64,000 nucleotides of DNA from an uncultured bacterium (GTDB lineage Bacteria; Bacillota_I; Bacilli_A; RFN20; CAG-826). The DNA lies in NCBI GenBank assembly GCA_949283025.1, contig CASDRB010000004.1, forward strand, positions 1-64,000, read 5' to 3'. The position numbers and the translations under genes are program-made. The notes under the pieces were generated by a model, which saw only the letters and a program-made list of their open reading frames with translations, was not told where the DNA came from and did no database searches. Below, in pieces: positions 50,802 through 60,220 of this stretch; positions within the stretch are counted from its first letter, which is position 1, and every line of letters begins with the position of its first letter.

Positions 50802-53800
50802 ATGCCGAACGCTGAACAAATTAATCAAATACTCAATTATTCTCTATTAGGTGTTTTTATAGCGATTATTGTATTCTTTGCAATTGCTTTAATCATAGGT
50901 TTATTTAAAGGTGTTTTTAGCACTACATTTAAATTATTTTTTATTTTAATGCTTGTTATTATTAGTTTTACTACATTGGATTTAATTTTTGATGCTGTTA
51001 GAAAAATTGATTTAACATCGCTTAATTATTATTTAAATTTAATAAATGAGTCAACAGGAGAAGCTATCTCCATACGTATAACTACCATAGAAGATACATT
51101 GGCCAATGCTATTGCTGGATTGATGTATTTATATAATGTATCTAGTGGTTCAAGCAGTGAAATTAGCGCTTTTGCTTATGGTTTTGCTGAGATGATTTTA
51201 AAATACGCAATTGTCATAGTTGATATGGTGTTAATTGCCACACTAGGATTTTTCACTGCTTGGATATTATGGCATTGCTGCTTTAAGTTTTTGATACCCA
51301 AATTAGCAAGAAAAGCAGTTAAGATTCGCTGGCTAGCCATGTTAGAAAATGGTGTTGCATATGTTATTGTTGCCGCCTTGTTTTTGATGCCTTTTACTTC
51401 GTTGGTCAATACTATAAACCAATCTTATCAGCGATATGGAAAACAAAGTGATGATTCAGTCGTTAGCGATATTGGATCATTTATTGATACTTATAATGAT
51501 TCCTTACTTGCTAAAACTTTTTTTAATTGGACTGTCGACGAAAATGGTACGACTATCGATGCACAGTTATTGGATTCCATCATTTCGACAACTGTAGGAG
51601 ATGTCGAAACATCATTAATTGAAACTATAAGTAATATTTCTGATATTGGCGCTTCGGTAATGGACGCTTTTTCTTCATCCAGCAATCAAATTTTCGATTA
51701 TGGAGTTTTGCTAAGCGAAGGCACATTGAAAAATATCTTCACCCATTTAAATGATACAAAATTGTTTGTTTATTTATTGCCAATTGTTGCTAATCTAGCT
51801 CTAAATTCCAATTTGTTAGCACAGTATGTCGACACATCGCTTTTGGAAATAGATGATATAAATTGGAGCCTGGAACTAGAAAATATAGAAAGGATGACAT
51901 TGGATGTTATCAATAGTGGTGTTTTAGATAACTTTATCAATGAAAATGGAGAATTTGTTTCTAATAGTGATACGACCGCTATTGTTACATCATTGCTTGA
52001 TAGAAATTCTTATTCGTATTTGACAAGAATCTTTGAATCAATCGACAATTCAAAATTATTAAGTAGGGCAATTCCATCAGTTTTATGGACCGTTTCCGAA
52101 ACATATTCTGCCATAAATGATATATTGCCATTATCATGGTCGGAAATGAATAATTATCAATGGGGAAAAGAATTTACTATTATATATGATTGTTTATTTA
52201 GAATGAATCAAACAGATCCAGAAATGGTGAACTTGATTTTAAATTTTGATTCGAATCAAACATCGCAAAATCAATCTATTTTATATCAAAATAACGAAAG
52301 TTCTAACAATGATTTGATGGATATTCTAATTAAAAATGTCGATGCTTTGAAAACAATTTTAATTGGCGAATTTGACCAAAGTGGTAATTTGTTAAATTGC
52401 GATTCTAATGGAGTTACTATCGTTTATCAAAATGGGCGCAAATTACCTAATCGCCATTATAGTTTATTCGATTCAAACATCGTCAAAAATATTTTTCCAA
52501 GTTTAGCCAATTCCTTAATTGATTTGTTGCCAACTTCTGAGGATGTATCACTTGATAAAGATGCTGTTATTAGTGTCATTAATAATTTATATGAAGGCGA
52601 AATTATTAAAAATTTCAAAATCGAATTTGCTTCTATTTTGGATTCTTTTTCTAAAATTGTAAGCAATGACGAATTGTTAAATATTATAAAAAATCCTTCT
52701 AGCATAGACGAAAGTTTTATACATAATCAAAATACAATTAAATCTTTCCAAGAGGTGTTGCCATCTTTAGATAAATCAAAAATCATTTCTGCAGCAGTTA
52801 GACCTGTGCTAAAAAACATGCTTTTGAATGGCGAAATTGCTGAACAATTTAAAAATGTTGGAATAGATCCAGAAACATTTGATTTAGATATGCCTAATTT
52901 AGGTAGCGAAATTGCTCATTTGTTGGACGCGGTTAGTTGTTTTGATTTAATCGAAGACATTAACAACTCTAATGCTAGCAGTCAAGATATTGTCATAAAG
53001 ATGGCAAATAATTATGAATCTATTGCTGTAATTTTAGATGTCGTTTTCGAATCGCAAATTATTAATCCAAGTGATGATTTTTATGGAAATTATGATAATA
53101 ATTTTTTCAATATTCTAAATTATATATTCGAAGGTCCTAATGGAAAGACAAACCTAGTTAAAGGATTAATTTTTGATGAATATAAAGTCGGTTTTTATCC
53201 TGAAAGCCATGGAGCAGGCAAACATAATTGGAATAACACTAAAGCACCAAATGGTGAATATTTTAAAGATGGTTATGGACGACCCATATTCGATGGAGAA
53301 AACGGCTATATCGCCCAAGTTATTGCTACTCTTGGCACTAAGTCAAACGACGGACAAACTTTGTTTGAAGTTGTTTCTTCTAGCGATGTAGTTTCTCAAA
53401 TTGGGCGTTTAGAAAAAGACTTTAATATCTCTGGATTATTTAAAGCCGTTGATAATTCATCTTTATTTTCTACTACTTTTGGTAGTTTTTTGGATGAAAC
53501 TTTATCAAGCAATGATTTAGATTTGATCAATGTAGCCGAGGGAAGAACGTTTACTCAAATTAATGATTGGACACTCGAAGGAATAAAATTTGGGCGAATA
53601 TGTGATTCGATTGATCAACTTGGTGTTGACTTGAACAATCTTGATATAACAAATATTAAAAATATTCCTGCTCTTAATAAATTGTTGCACTCTTTATCTG
53701 ATAGTGGACTTTTTGGCGTAGGTGACAATCAATATAATTTCAATGTTTTTATTTATCAAAAATTGCAAGATAATTTTGCTGATTTTAATTATGATTTGAC

Positions 53801-56800
53801 ATCTGATCCGTTTTCCTATGAAACCGGCAATCCTACATATCAAAAAATCATGAATGACTTTGATGTTTACGTTGAACATGGTTCTAGTGGTGATGTTTTC
53901 CTTAGCAATACTAGCAAAGATATTTGGGTAAGCGAAGAATGGATGAATAAATTTATCGATTTAGATTTCTCTAAACCTAATGCGATGGATGGTGTTAATT
54001 TAGATGAATTTTATTCTAGTGACACTATCGGACGAGTTTGTCGAGTTTTAGATGAGATGAACAAGGGATTAGAAGCGGCTAACGAAACAGAAGAACAATA
54101 TGGCAATATTGCCGATGCTATTAATGCCCAAGCCGTTCCAACATCAAATTTAAGAAAAATATTGCTAGCTATGAATGATGCTGATCAATTTAGGATGGTC
54201 ATTTATCATCTTGTCGATATCATTAGAGATTATGATGCATCAAAGTATGGTTTTGACTTGAATAAAATTAATGCTGAATATATGTGTGACGACGGCGAAT
54301 TTTATAATCATGTTACCACTAAAGAAGAACGTGAAGTCGAAATTAATTATTTAGTTGATATTTTAGACATTTTCAATAAATTGAATATTAAAGATGAAAA
54401 TGGTGAATTTGATACTGATACATTGACAAAAGATCCTAACAACATGGTTAGATTGCTGCCAGCAATGGAAATGATGAATGAATCTTGTTTGTTCCATAAG
54501 GGTGAATTCGCTATCATGCATTTTGATATCGACAATCAACAAGTGATTTCATATTTTGATACGACCGTCTTTCAAGATGTAATTAAAGAATTTGTTATCG
54601 ACCAGTCGATTGGAAATTTCTATTATTTAGCAGATTCTCCAAAAGATATTTATTATGATGATATTTATGTAGATGTGAATAGTAAAGCTGAGCACTTTAT
54701 ACCGATAATATTCCCAAATATTGGAGACGAAAATATTTTTGCCAAGGAAAAAGAAGAGATAATTCGCATTGTTGAATTATTGTCATCATTGACTGGCTCT
54801 TATCGTAATATCGAGCAAGTCGACTTAAAAATTAATCCCGATACTGGATTGGAACATGCATATTATGGTGATAGATTAGCTGATGAAAACGATTTATATC
54901 AAGGCATTCCATCAAAATCAAATCCAGGAACGGTTACAATCAATATTAATGACATGGATTTTGATAATATTGGTTCACAATCAATTCAAGACATTTTAAC
55001 TAATTTTAATTCTTCTGATTTATTGTATGATTGCGCTCCAAATGCTTTAAATACTGTATTTAAAAATCTTGATGTTGGAGCTTTGACAGAAGCTATGCAA
55101 AAAGCCGATCCTTTCTATTTGTATTATATTAATTCTGCTTCCAATCCCAATTTCGAAATAAGATATGTCAATGTAGAAAGAGCGGATCGTGAAGATGCAT
55201 ACGAAATAGAAAATATCGCCAATGTAATCGAAAATTATAAAAAATTGCAACGCGAACTTAATGATGCTGGAATTGCTAATTTTGACGAAATATTTACAAT
55301 TACCGATGATTTGGTTTTAGATAAAGTCAATGGTGCGATAGTCGATTTGTTGGTTTCTTTTAAAAACACGTACACATTGCATAAAGGCACAGCTGTCATG
55401 AATGGGGCATATTTAGTTAATCAATCGACAATAAATCGAAATTTAAGTGCATTTGAAACATTAATAAAATCGTTATATATTCGTACTGGCTTAATGGAAT
55501 TAGCTAAATTACCTGCTTCATTGAGCGCTGATAGCCAACTAACTGCCAAAATTAAATTGTTGACGCAACAAGACGTTAATTTCAATGCTGGAATCAATGA
55601 TGTTAATTATATTGGATATTCTAAACAATGGAACGACGAGATTGAAGCATTCTTTGATTTTGTTTTTGATATCAATAAGTTTATTACCAGCGGAGAACTT
55701 GATTCTTTTGAATTTGATTTAAATTCTCCAAATGCTTCTCCTGAAAGTATCAGCAACATATTATATCGCATCAATAAATTGGATTTAGCAGAGGGAGCTT
55801 TGCCTAATTTATTGAAAAAAACTTTCACCCAATTTGGTTTATCGCAATTTTCTAGTTATGGTAATGATGAAAACGCAGATAAGGCTAACTATTATTTATC
55901 TCAACATGAATATGGCGGAGACAATAATGATGGTGGGGAAATTGATAATATCTATAATTTGTTAAATGAAATGCAAATCAAGGACGATCAAAGCCAATTC
56001 GGTGGCTATGTTAAAATTGAAGGCGCTGATGGCGATGCGATTAAACAATTTGTTGAAGAAAATGGTAAATCTAGCAAAATTTTAACAAATTTTGTCTACA
56101 ATAGTTTGCTTTACAACGGTGCATTTGAATTATCAAGCAACATCAATCCAGGAAATATCACATATGTAAATTCTTTATTTTATTATAATATTGCAAGCAA
56201 AACTGGAATTGAAAAATATATTTTAGGTACGCAAGATGCATCTGATAGTTTAAGTTATAACGATTCACGCATTCGCACAATCAATAAATTATTAAATGAT
56301 CCAACTATACCATTTAACCCTGATAATGAAGGCGAATCGTTTGATAATTTAATTACTCATTCAGATTCTTTTACCGGCGGATTTAAAAATGATGACATTG
56401 ACCAAGTAAAATCAATAAAAGAAGCCATCGTACTAATTTTAGATTCATTGACAATTACCGAAGAGGATGGTTCGATTACACGAGCCTATGTTGCCTCAGA
56501 GATGGTTGCAGGTATTTTGCAGCCATTGTTACAAATAGAAGTAAAAAATATTGCCACCATTGATGAGCCAAAAATGATTTATCCACGCATGGATAATCAA
56601 CATCAAATTATTGACAACCCTTCTTCTAGTATTGATCGTGGTTATTTAAATAAATTATATTCTCAAACATATGATTTGTTAAATGATTATGAAGCTGTTG
56701 CTTTAGATGCTATTTTAGATTTTTATGATCCAAATGCATCAAATGTTAATGATTATTTGGAGAAATTTAATACATTAGACGATTCATTTAAAAAGATGGT

Positions 56801-57038
56801 TTACACTGATGTAGACGGCATTGAAAAGAATTCTATTATGGCTAGTATTATTTATTGCTCAAGAATTAATCCGATGATTGTTTCGTTTAATAGCAGTTTG
56901 CCTCCTTTTGGGCAACAATACGCCCTTCCTGAAGCGGATGTAAATGAATTTTTAGATTATGGCCGATCTAATGAAAATCCAGGCATTTCCATTTATGCAT
57001 ACTATCAATCTTTAGTTAGCAAATTGAATCAAATATGA
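50802..57038 (+). CDS. giant membrane-anchored repeat protein (2078 residues)
   Basis: The start is taken as ATG 50802; the frame opens at TTG 50793. Spans at about 14-36, 43-64, 132-160 and 182-202 form a CvpA-like N-terminal membrane domain. About 1870 residues follow without another clear span or cell-wall signal. This part is made of degenerate helical repeats: a short Asn/Asp-Ser/Lys-x-Leu turn then a Pro-containing hydrophobic helix, near residues 315 (NDTKLFVYLLPIVANL), 413 (DNSKLLSRAIPSVLW), 654 (DKSKIISAAVRPVLK), 882, 965, 1123, 1403 (NSSDLLYDCAPNALN) and 1656 (NKLDLAEGALPNLLK). Most units then carry a W-x-x-E helix. No enzymatic motif is visible. It is translationally coupled to yigZ. 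Function unknown. Confidence 0.85.
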   Translation: MPNAEQINQILNYSLLGVFIAIIVFFAIALIIGLFKGVFSTTFKLFFILMLVIISFTTLDLIFDAVRKIDLTSLNYYLNLINESTGEAISIRITTIEDTLANAIAGLMYLYNVSSGSSSEISAFAYGFAEMILKYAIVIVDMVLIATLGFFTAWILWHCCFKFLIPKLARKAVKIRWLAMLENGVAYVIVAALFLMPFTSLVNTINQSYQRYGKQSDDSVVSDIGSFIDTYNDSLLAKTFFNWTVDENGTTIDAQLLDSIISTTVGDVETSLIETISNISDIGASVMDAFSSSSNQIFDYGVLLSEGTLKNIFTHLNDTKLFVYLLPIVANLALNSNLLAQYVDTSLLEIDDINWSLELENIERMTLDVINSGVLDNFINENGEFVSNSDTTAIVTSLLDRNSYSYLTRIFESIDNSKLLSRAIPSVLWTVSETYSAINDILPLSWSEMNNYQWGKEFTIIYDCLFRMNQTDPEMVNLILNFDSNQTSQNQSILYQNNESSNNDLMDILIKNVDALKTILIGEFDQSGNLLNCDSNGVTIVYQNGRKLPNRHYSLFDSNIVKNIFPSLANSLIDLLPTSEDVSLDKDAVISVINNLYEGEIIKNFKIEFASILDSFSKIVSNDELLNIIKNPSSIDESFIHNQNTIKSFQEVLPSLDKSKIISAAVRPVLKNMLLNGEIAEQFKNVGIDPETFDLDMPNLGSEIAHLLDAVSCFDLIEDINNSNASSQDIVIKMANNYESIAVILDVVFESQIINPSDDFYGNYDNNFFNILNYIFEGPNGKTNLVKGLIFDEYKVGFYPESHGAGKHNWNNTKAPNGEYFKDGYGRPIFDGENGYIAQVIATLGTKSNDGQTLFEVVSSSDVVSQIGRLEKDFNISGLFKAVDNSSLFSTTFGSFLDETLSSNDLDLINVAEGRTFTQINDWTLEGIKFGRICDSIDQLGVDLNNLDITNIKNIPALNKLLHSLSDSGLFGVGDNQYNFNVFIYQKLQDNFADFNYDLTSDPFSYETGNPTYQKIMNDFDVYVEHGSSGDVFLSNTSKDIWVSEEWMNKFIDLDFSKPNAMDGVNLDEFYSSDTIGRVCRVLDEMNKGLEAANETEEQYGNIADAINAQAVPTSNLRKILLAMNDADQFRMVIYHLVDIIRDYDASKYGFDLNKINAEYMCDDGEFYNHVTTKEEREVEINYLVDILDIFNKLNIKDENGEFDTDTLTKDPNNMVRLLPAMEMMNESCLFHKGEFAIMHFDIDNQQVISYFDTTVFQDVIKEFVIDQSIGNFYYLADSPKDIYYDDIYVDVNSKAEHFIPIIFPNIGDENIFAKEKEEIIRIVELLSSLTGSYRNIEQVDLKINPDTGLEHAYYGDRLADENDLYQGIPSKSNPGTVTININDMDFDNIGSQSIQDILTNFNSSDLLYDCAPNALNTVFKNLDVGALTEAMQKADPFYLYYINSASNPNFEIRYVNVERADREDAYEIENIANVIENYKKLQRELNDAGIANFDEIFTITDDLVLDKVNGAIVDLLVSFKNTYTLHKGTAVMNGAYLVNQSTINRNLSAFETLIKSLYIRTGLMELAKLPASLSADSQLTAKIKLLTQQDVNFNAGINDVNYIGYSKQWNDEIEAFFDFVFDINKFITSGELDSFEFDLNSPNASPESISNILYRINKLDLAEGALPNLLKKTFTQFGLSQFSSYGNDENADKANYYLSQHEYGGDNNDGGEIDNIYNLLNEMQIKDDQSQFGGYVKIEGADGDAIKQFVEENGKSSKILTNFVYNSLLYNGAFELSSNINPGNITYVNSLFYYNIASKTGIEKYILGTQDASDSLSYNDSRIRTINKLLNDPTIPFNPDNEGESFDNLITHSDSFTGGFKNDDIDQVKSIKEAIVLILDSLTITEEDGSITRAYVASEMVAGILQPLLQIEVKNIATIDEPKMIYPRMDNQHQIIDNPSSSIDRGYLNKLYSQTYDLLNDYEAVALDAILDFYDPNASNVNDYLEKFNTLDDSFKKMVYTDVDGIEKNSIMASIIYCSRINPMIVSFNSSLPPFGQQYALPEADVNEFLDYGRSNENPGISIYAYYQSLVSKLNQI

Positions 57039-57406
57039 TTGTTGAAAAAATAGTTAAAAGTGAACTTATAGAAAATAAATCGAAATTTATTTCGATTATT
57101 TTTCCTTTGCAAGAGCAAGAAGAATACAAACAAATTATAAAGCAATTAAAAAAAGATTATAAAGACGCCAAACACATTTGCTTTGCTATGCGTTTTAAAT
57201 CATATGCAAAATGCGATGATGATGGTGAACCAAAAGGCACAGCTGGATACCCAATATTGAAAGTTTTGCAAACAAAGGATTTGGATTGTTGTCTTTTAGT
57301 AGTTATTAGATATTTTGGTGGTGTAAAATTAGGTGCAGGCAGATTATTAAGAACTTATGTTAAATCTGCTGCTGATGTTACAAATTTAATGTTAAAGGCT
57401 AATTAA
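57035..57406 (+). CDS. YigZ/IMPACT-type protein, N-terminal domain only
   Basis: 123 residues against about 200 for typical YigZ, because the C-terminal DUF1949 domain is absent. The UPF0029 core is intact: SKFISIIFPL, DAKHICFAMRF, DDDGEPKGTAGYPIL and VIRYFGGVKLGAGRLLRTY. The family is thought to act in translation regulation or as a peptidase-like factor. The start overlaps the giant gene (ATGA) and pepP follows 12 bp later, so it sits inside an operon. Confidence 0.85.
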   Translation: MIVEKIVKSELIENKSKFISIIFPLQEQEEYKQIIKQLKKDYKDAKHICFAMRFKSYAKCDDDGEPKGTAGYPILKVLQTKDLDCCLLVVIRYFGGVKLGAGRLLRTYVKSAADVTNLMLKAN

Positions 57407-57418
57407 GGAGGAGCGCAT

Positions 57419-58690
57419 ATGTCTGAATTTGAAAATCGAAGACAAAAATTATTTGATTTAATCCCAGAAGGAAGCGTTGTTATTGTTCATTCTGGGGTGA
57501 GCAAAATTGCTAGCGAGGATGAATTTTTCCCTTTTAGAGTAAACAATAACTTCTTTTATTTAACTGGAATTAAACAAGAAAATTCTGTATTGTTCATGGT
57601 TAAAAATTTAGGTGTTAAAAAGACATATTTATTCATAGATGAATACTCAGCGTTGAAAGAAAAATGGACCGGAAAAAGGTTAAGCGTTGAAGAGGCGTCG
57701 ATGATTTCAGATATAAAAAATGTATTGACTAATAATGTCTACGAATCTCAATTGGATTTAGCTATTCAGGATGGTTCAACACATTTTGGAACGATTGAAA
57801 AACTTTATATTGATTTATCTGAAGAATTAAAAATCGGTCCTAATACATCAACTAAAGAGTTTGAAAATAGAATTCATGAATTATATCCTCATATCGAGGT
57901 GTTAAATATTAGACCACTGATATGTAATTTGCGAATGGTAAAAAGCAATTATGAAATTGAGTGCATTAAAAACGCTATTAATTTAACTCATCATGGCATC
58001 AATCAAATGTTGATGTTGATGAAAGAGGGAATGAAAGAATATCAACTTGCAAATATTTTCGAATATTACGGAAAAGACAAAGATAAAACGCCACTAGCTT
58101 TTGATACGATTGTGGCTGCAGGAAAAAACGCTACCTGTTTGCATTATCCAAGTCAAATGGATCGTTTAAAAGCAACGGATTTGGTCCTTTTTGATTTAGG
58201 ATATAGCGTTGATGGATATTCTGGCGATATTTCAAGAACATATCCAATAAGCGGTAAATTTAACGATTTGCAACGTCAAATTTATTCGGTTGTTCTTTTA
58301 TGCAATAAAGCTGTTATTGAGTATGCAAAGCCAGGTTTGACATTGATGGATTTACAAAATTATTGCGTTGATTTTTTTAAAAATGAATTGCTTAGAACAT
58401 CCCTTTTAAAAGAAGAAGATGATATTAAACAAGTTTATTATCATAGCGTCTCGCATCATCTAGGTTTAGACACACATGATATTTCTGATCGAAATCTACC
58501 ATTGCAACCTGGCAATGTCATTACGGTTGAGCCAGGATTATATTTTGCAAAATATGGAATTGGAATTCGAATTGAAGACGACATATTAATCAACGAAAAT
58601 GGATGCGAAGTTTTATCTCGTTCAATTAAAAAAGAAATTGATGAAATAGAAGATTTGTTAAGTTCTATAAAATTCAAAACTAGAGGTTAA
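57419..58690 (+). CDS. pepP: Xaa-Pro aminopeptidase (aminopeptidase P, M24B)
   Basis: 423 residues. The N-terminal AMP-N domain has FFPFRVNNNFFYLTGI. The M24 metal ligands are in order: LVLFDLGYSVDGYSGDISRT (two Asp), HSVSHHLGLDTHD (His), VEPGLYF (Glu) and IRIEDDIL (Glu). The enzyme removes N-terminal residues before proline. A strong AAGGAGG precedes the ATG. It ends one base before glpK. Confidence 0.93.
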   Translation: MSEFENRRQKLFDLIPEGSVVIVHSGVSKIASEDEFFPFRVNNNFFYLTGIKQENSVLFMVKNLGVKKTYLFIDEYSALKEKWTGKRLSVEEASMISDIKNVLTNNVYESQLDLAIQDGSTHFGTIEKLYIDLSEELKIGPNTSTKEFENRIHELYPHIEVLNIRPLICNLRMVKSNYEIECIKNAINLTHHGINQMLMLMKEGMKEYQLANIFEYYGKDKDKTPLAFDTIVAAGKNATCLHYPSQMDRLKATDLVLFDLGYSVDGYSGDISRTYPISGKFNDLQRQIYSVVLLCNKAVIEYAKPGLTLMDLQNYCVDFFKNELLRTSLLKEEDDIKQVYYHSVSHHLGLDTHDISDRNLPLQPGNVITVEPGLYFAKYGIGIRIEDDILINENGCEVLSRSIKKEIDEIEDLLSSIKFKTRG

Positions 58691-58691
58691 T

Positions 58692-60170
58692 ATGAATAAA
58701 TATATCTTAGCTATTGATCAAGGAACAACATCCACTCGAGCAATATTATTTGATCGAAAATCTATCCCATTGTATAGCGCTCAAAGAGAGGTCAAATGCT
58801 ATTATCCACATTCAGGATGGGTTGAATCTGACCCTTTAGAATTGTGGGTTAGTGTTATTGATGTAATCAATGAGATTTTAGTTAAAGCAAATATTACCAT
58901 GAAAAATATTGATTCTATCGGAATCACTAATCAACGTGAAACTACTATTGTATGGGACAAAGAAACTGGCATGCCTGTATATCGCGCCATTATATGGCAA
59001 TCGCGCCAATCTAACGACATTTGCGAACGTTTAAAAAAATATGAAAAGTTCATTCAATCAAAAACAGGTTTAATTATGAACCCATATTTTTCGGCTTCAA
59101 AAATTCGTTTCATTTTAGATCATATTCCTAATGGTCAAGAAAGGGCTAGAAAAGGTCAACTAATGTTTGGCACAGTTGATACTTGGATATTATATAAATT
59201 AACTAGTGGAGAAGTCTTTGCCACAGATGTCAGCAATGCTTCTAGAACTTTGTTGTTTAATATTCACACCATGTCTTGGGATAAAGAATTATGCGATTTA
59301 TTCGACATACCGATGAATATGTTGCCTATTGTTAGACCTTCGTCGTATCGCTTTGGAAAAGCTTCATTTTTTTCTAGTGAGGTTTATGTTTGTGGAATTG
59401 CTGGAGACCAGCAAGCCGCTTTGTTTGGGCAAACTTGCTTTGAAAAAGGTGAAAGTAAAAATACTTATGGAACAGGATGTTTTATGTTGTTAAATATTGG
59501 CGATAAACCAATGATTTCTACTAATGGATTATTGACGACTGTCGCTTGGCAAATTAAAGACAAGGTCACTTACGCTTTAGAAGGATCAGTTTTTATTGGC
59601 GGTGCTGTTGTACAATGGCTTAGAGACGAAATGCAATTAATTGAAAAAGCATCTGATTCTGAAAAAATGGCTAATAAAACAGACGATTGCAATGGCGTGT
59701 ATATTGTACCTGCTTTTGTTGGATTAGGCACTCCTTATTGGGATAACGATGCTAGAGGAGCGGTTTTTGGTTTGACAAGAGGAACAAATAAGTACCAATT
59801 TGTTAGAGCCTCGCTTGAAGCCATTGCTTATCAATGCAAAGATGTCATTGAAGTGATGAAAAAAGATTCTAATTTGAAAATTAAAACATTGAAAGTTGAT
59901 GGTGGTGCAACCGCAAATAATTATCTAATGCAATTTCAAGCAGATATTTTAAACACCCCCCTTAAATTGCCTAAATGTTTGGAAACTACTGCTTTAGGCG
60001 TTGCTTATTTAGCGGGATTAGAGAGTGGATATTTTAAATCTTTAGACGATATTAGTTCATGTCATGTTCATAAATTAATTTATGAACCAAACATGTCAAA
60101 AAATGAAATTGATCGCCGATATAATGGATGGAAAAAGGCGGTTGAAGCTACTCAAGTATTCAAGATATAG
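58692..60170 (+). CDS. glpK: glycerol kinase
   Basis: 492 residues, standard length. AIDQGTTSTRAILFD is the phosphate-1 motif; GITNQRETTIVWD and IWQSRQSND bind glycerol; YGTGCFMLLNIG is phosphate 2; VDGGATANNYLMQFQADIL is the adenosine motif. It phosphorylates glycerol to glycerol-3-phosphate. No glpF or glpO/D is adjacent. AGAGG lies before the ATG, and it is the last gene of the operon, followed by a terminator. Confidence 0.96.
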   Translation: MNKYILAIDQGTTSTRAILFDRKSIPLYSAQREVKCYYPHSGWVESDPLELWVSVIDVINEILVKANITMKNIDSIGITNQRETTIVWDKETGMPVYRAIIWQSRQSNDICERLKKYEKFIQSKTGLIMNPYFSASKIRFILDHIPNGQERARKGQLMFGTVDTWILYKLTSGEVFATDVSNASRTLLFNIHTMSWDKELCDLFDIPMNMLPIVRPSSYRFGKASFFSSEVYVCGIAGDQQAALFGQTCFEKGESKNTYGTGCFMLLNIGDKPMISTNGLLTTVAWQIKDKVTYALEGSVFIGGAVVQWLRDEMQLIEKASDSEKMANKTDDCNGVYIVPAFVGLGTPYWDNDARGAVFGLTRGTNKYQFVRASLEAIAYQCKDVIEVMKKDSNLKIKTLKVDGGATANNYLMQFQADILNTPLKLPKCLETTALGVAYLAGLESGYFKSLDDISSCHVHKLIYEPNMSKNEIDRRYNGWKKAVEATQVFKI

Positions 60171-60188
60171 ACGGGCTAGCCCGTCTTT
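60169..60188 (+). terminator. intrinsic terminator after glpK
   Basis: AGACGGGCTAGCCCGTCT is a perfect 18-bp palindrome overlapping the glpK stop codon (stem of about seven pairs allowing for the loop), followed by a short T-rich tail. Confidence 0.75.
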
Positions 60189-60208
60189 ACTTTTAATTTG
60201 ACGTTTGT

Positions 60209-60214
60209 TAGAAT
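60209..60214 (+). promoter_or_regulatory. -10 TAGAAT six bases before the addB start
   Basis: TAGAAT (60209-60214), six bases, ATG 60221. No ribosome site. A weak -35, TTTACT, lies 17 bases upstream (60186-60191). Confidence 0.5.
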
Positions 60215-60220
60215 GTTTTT

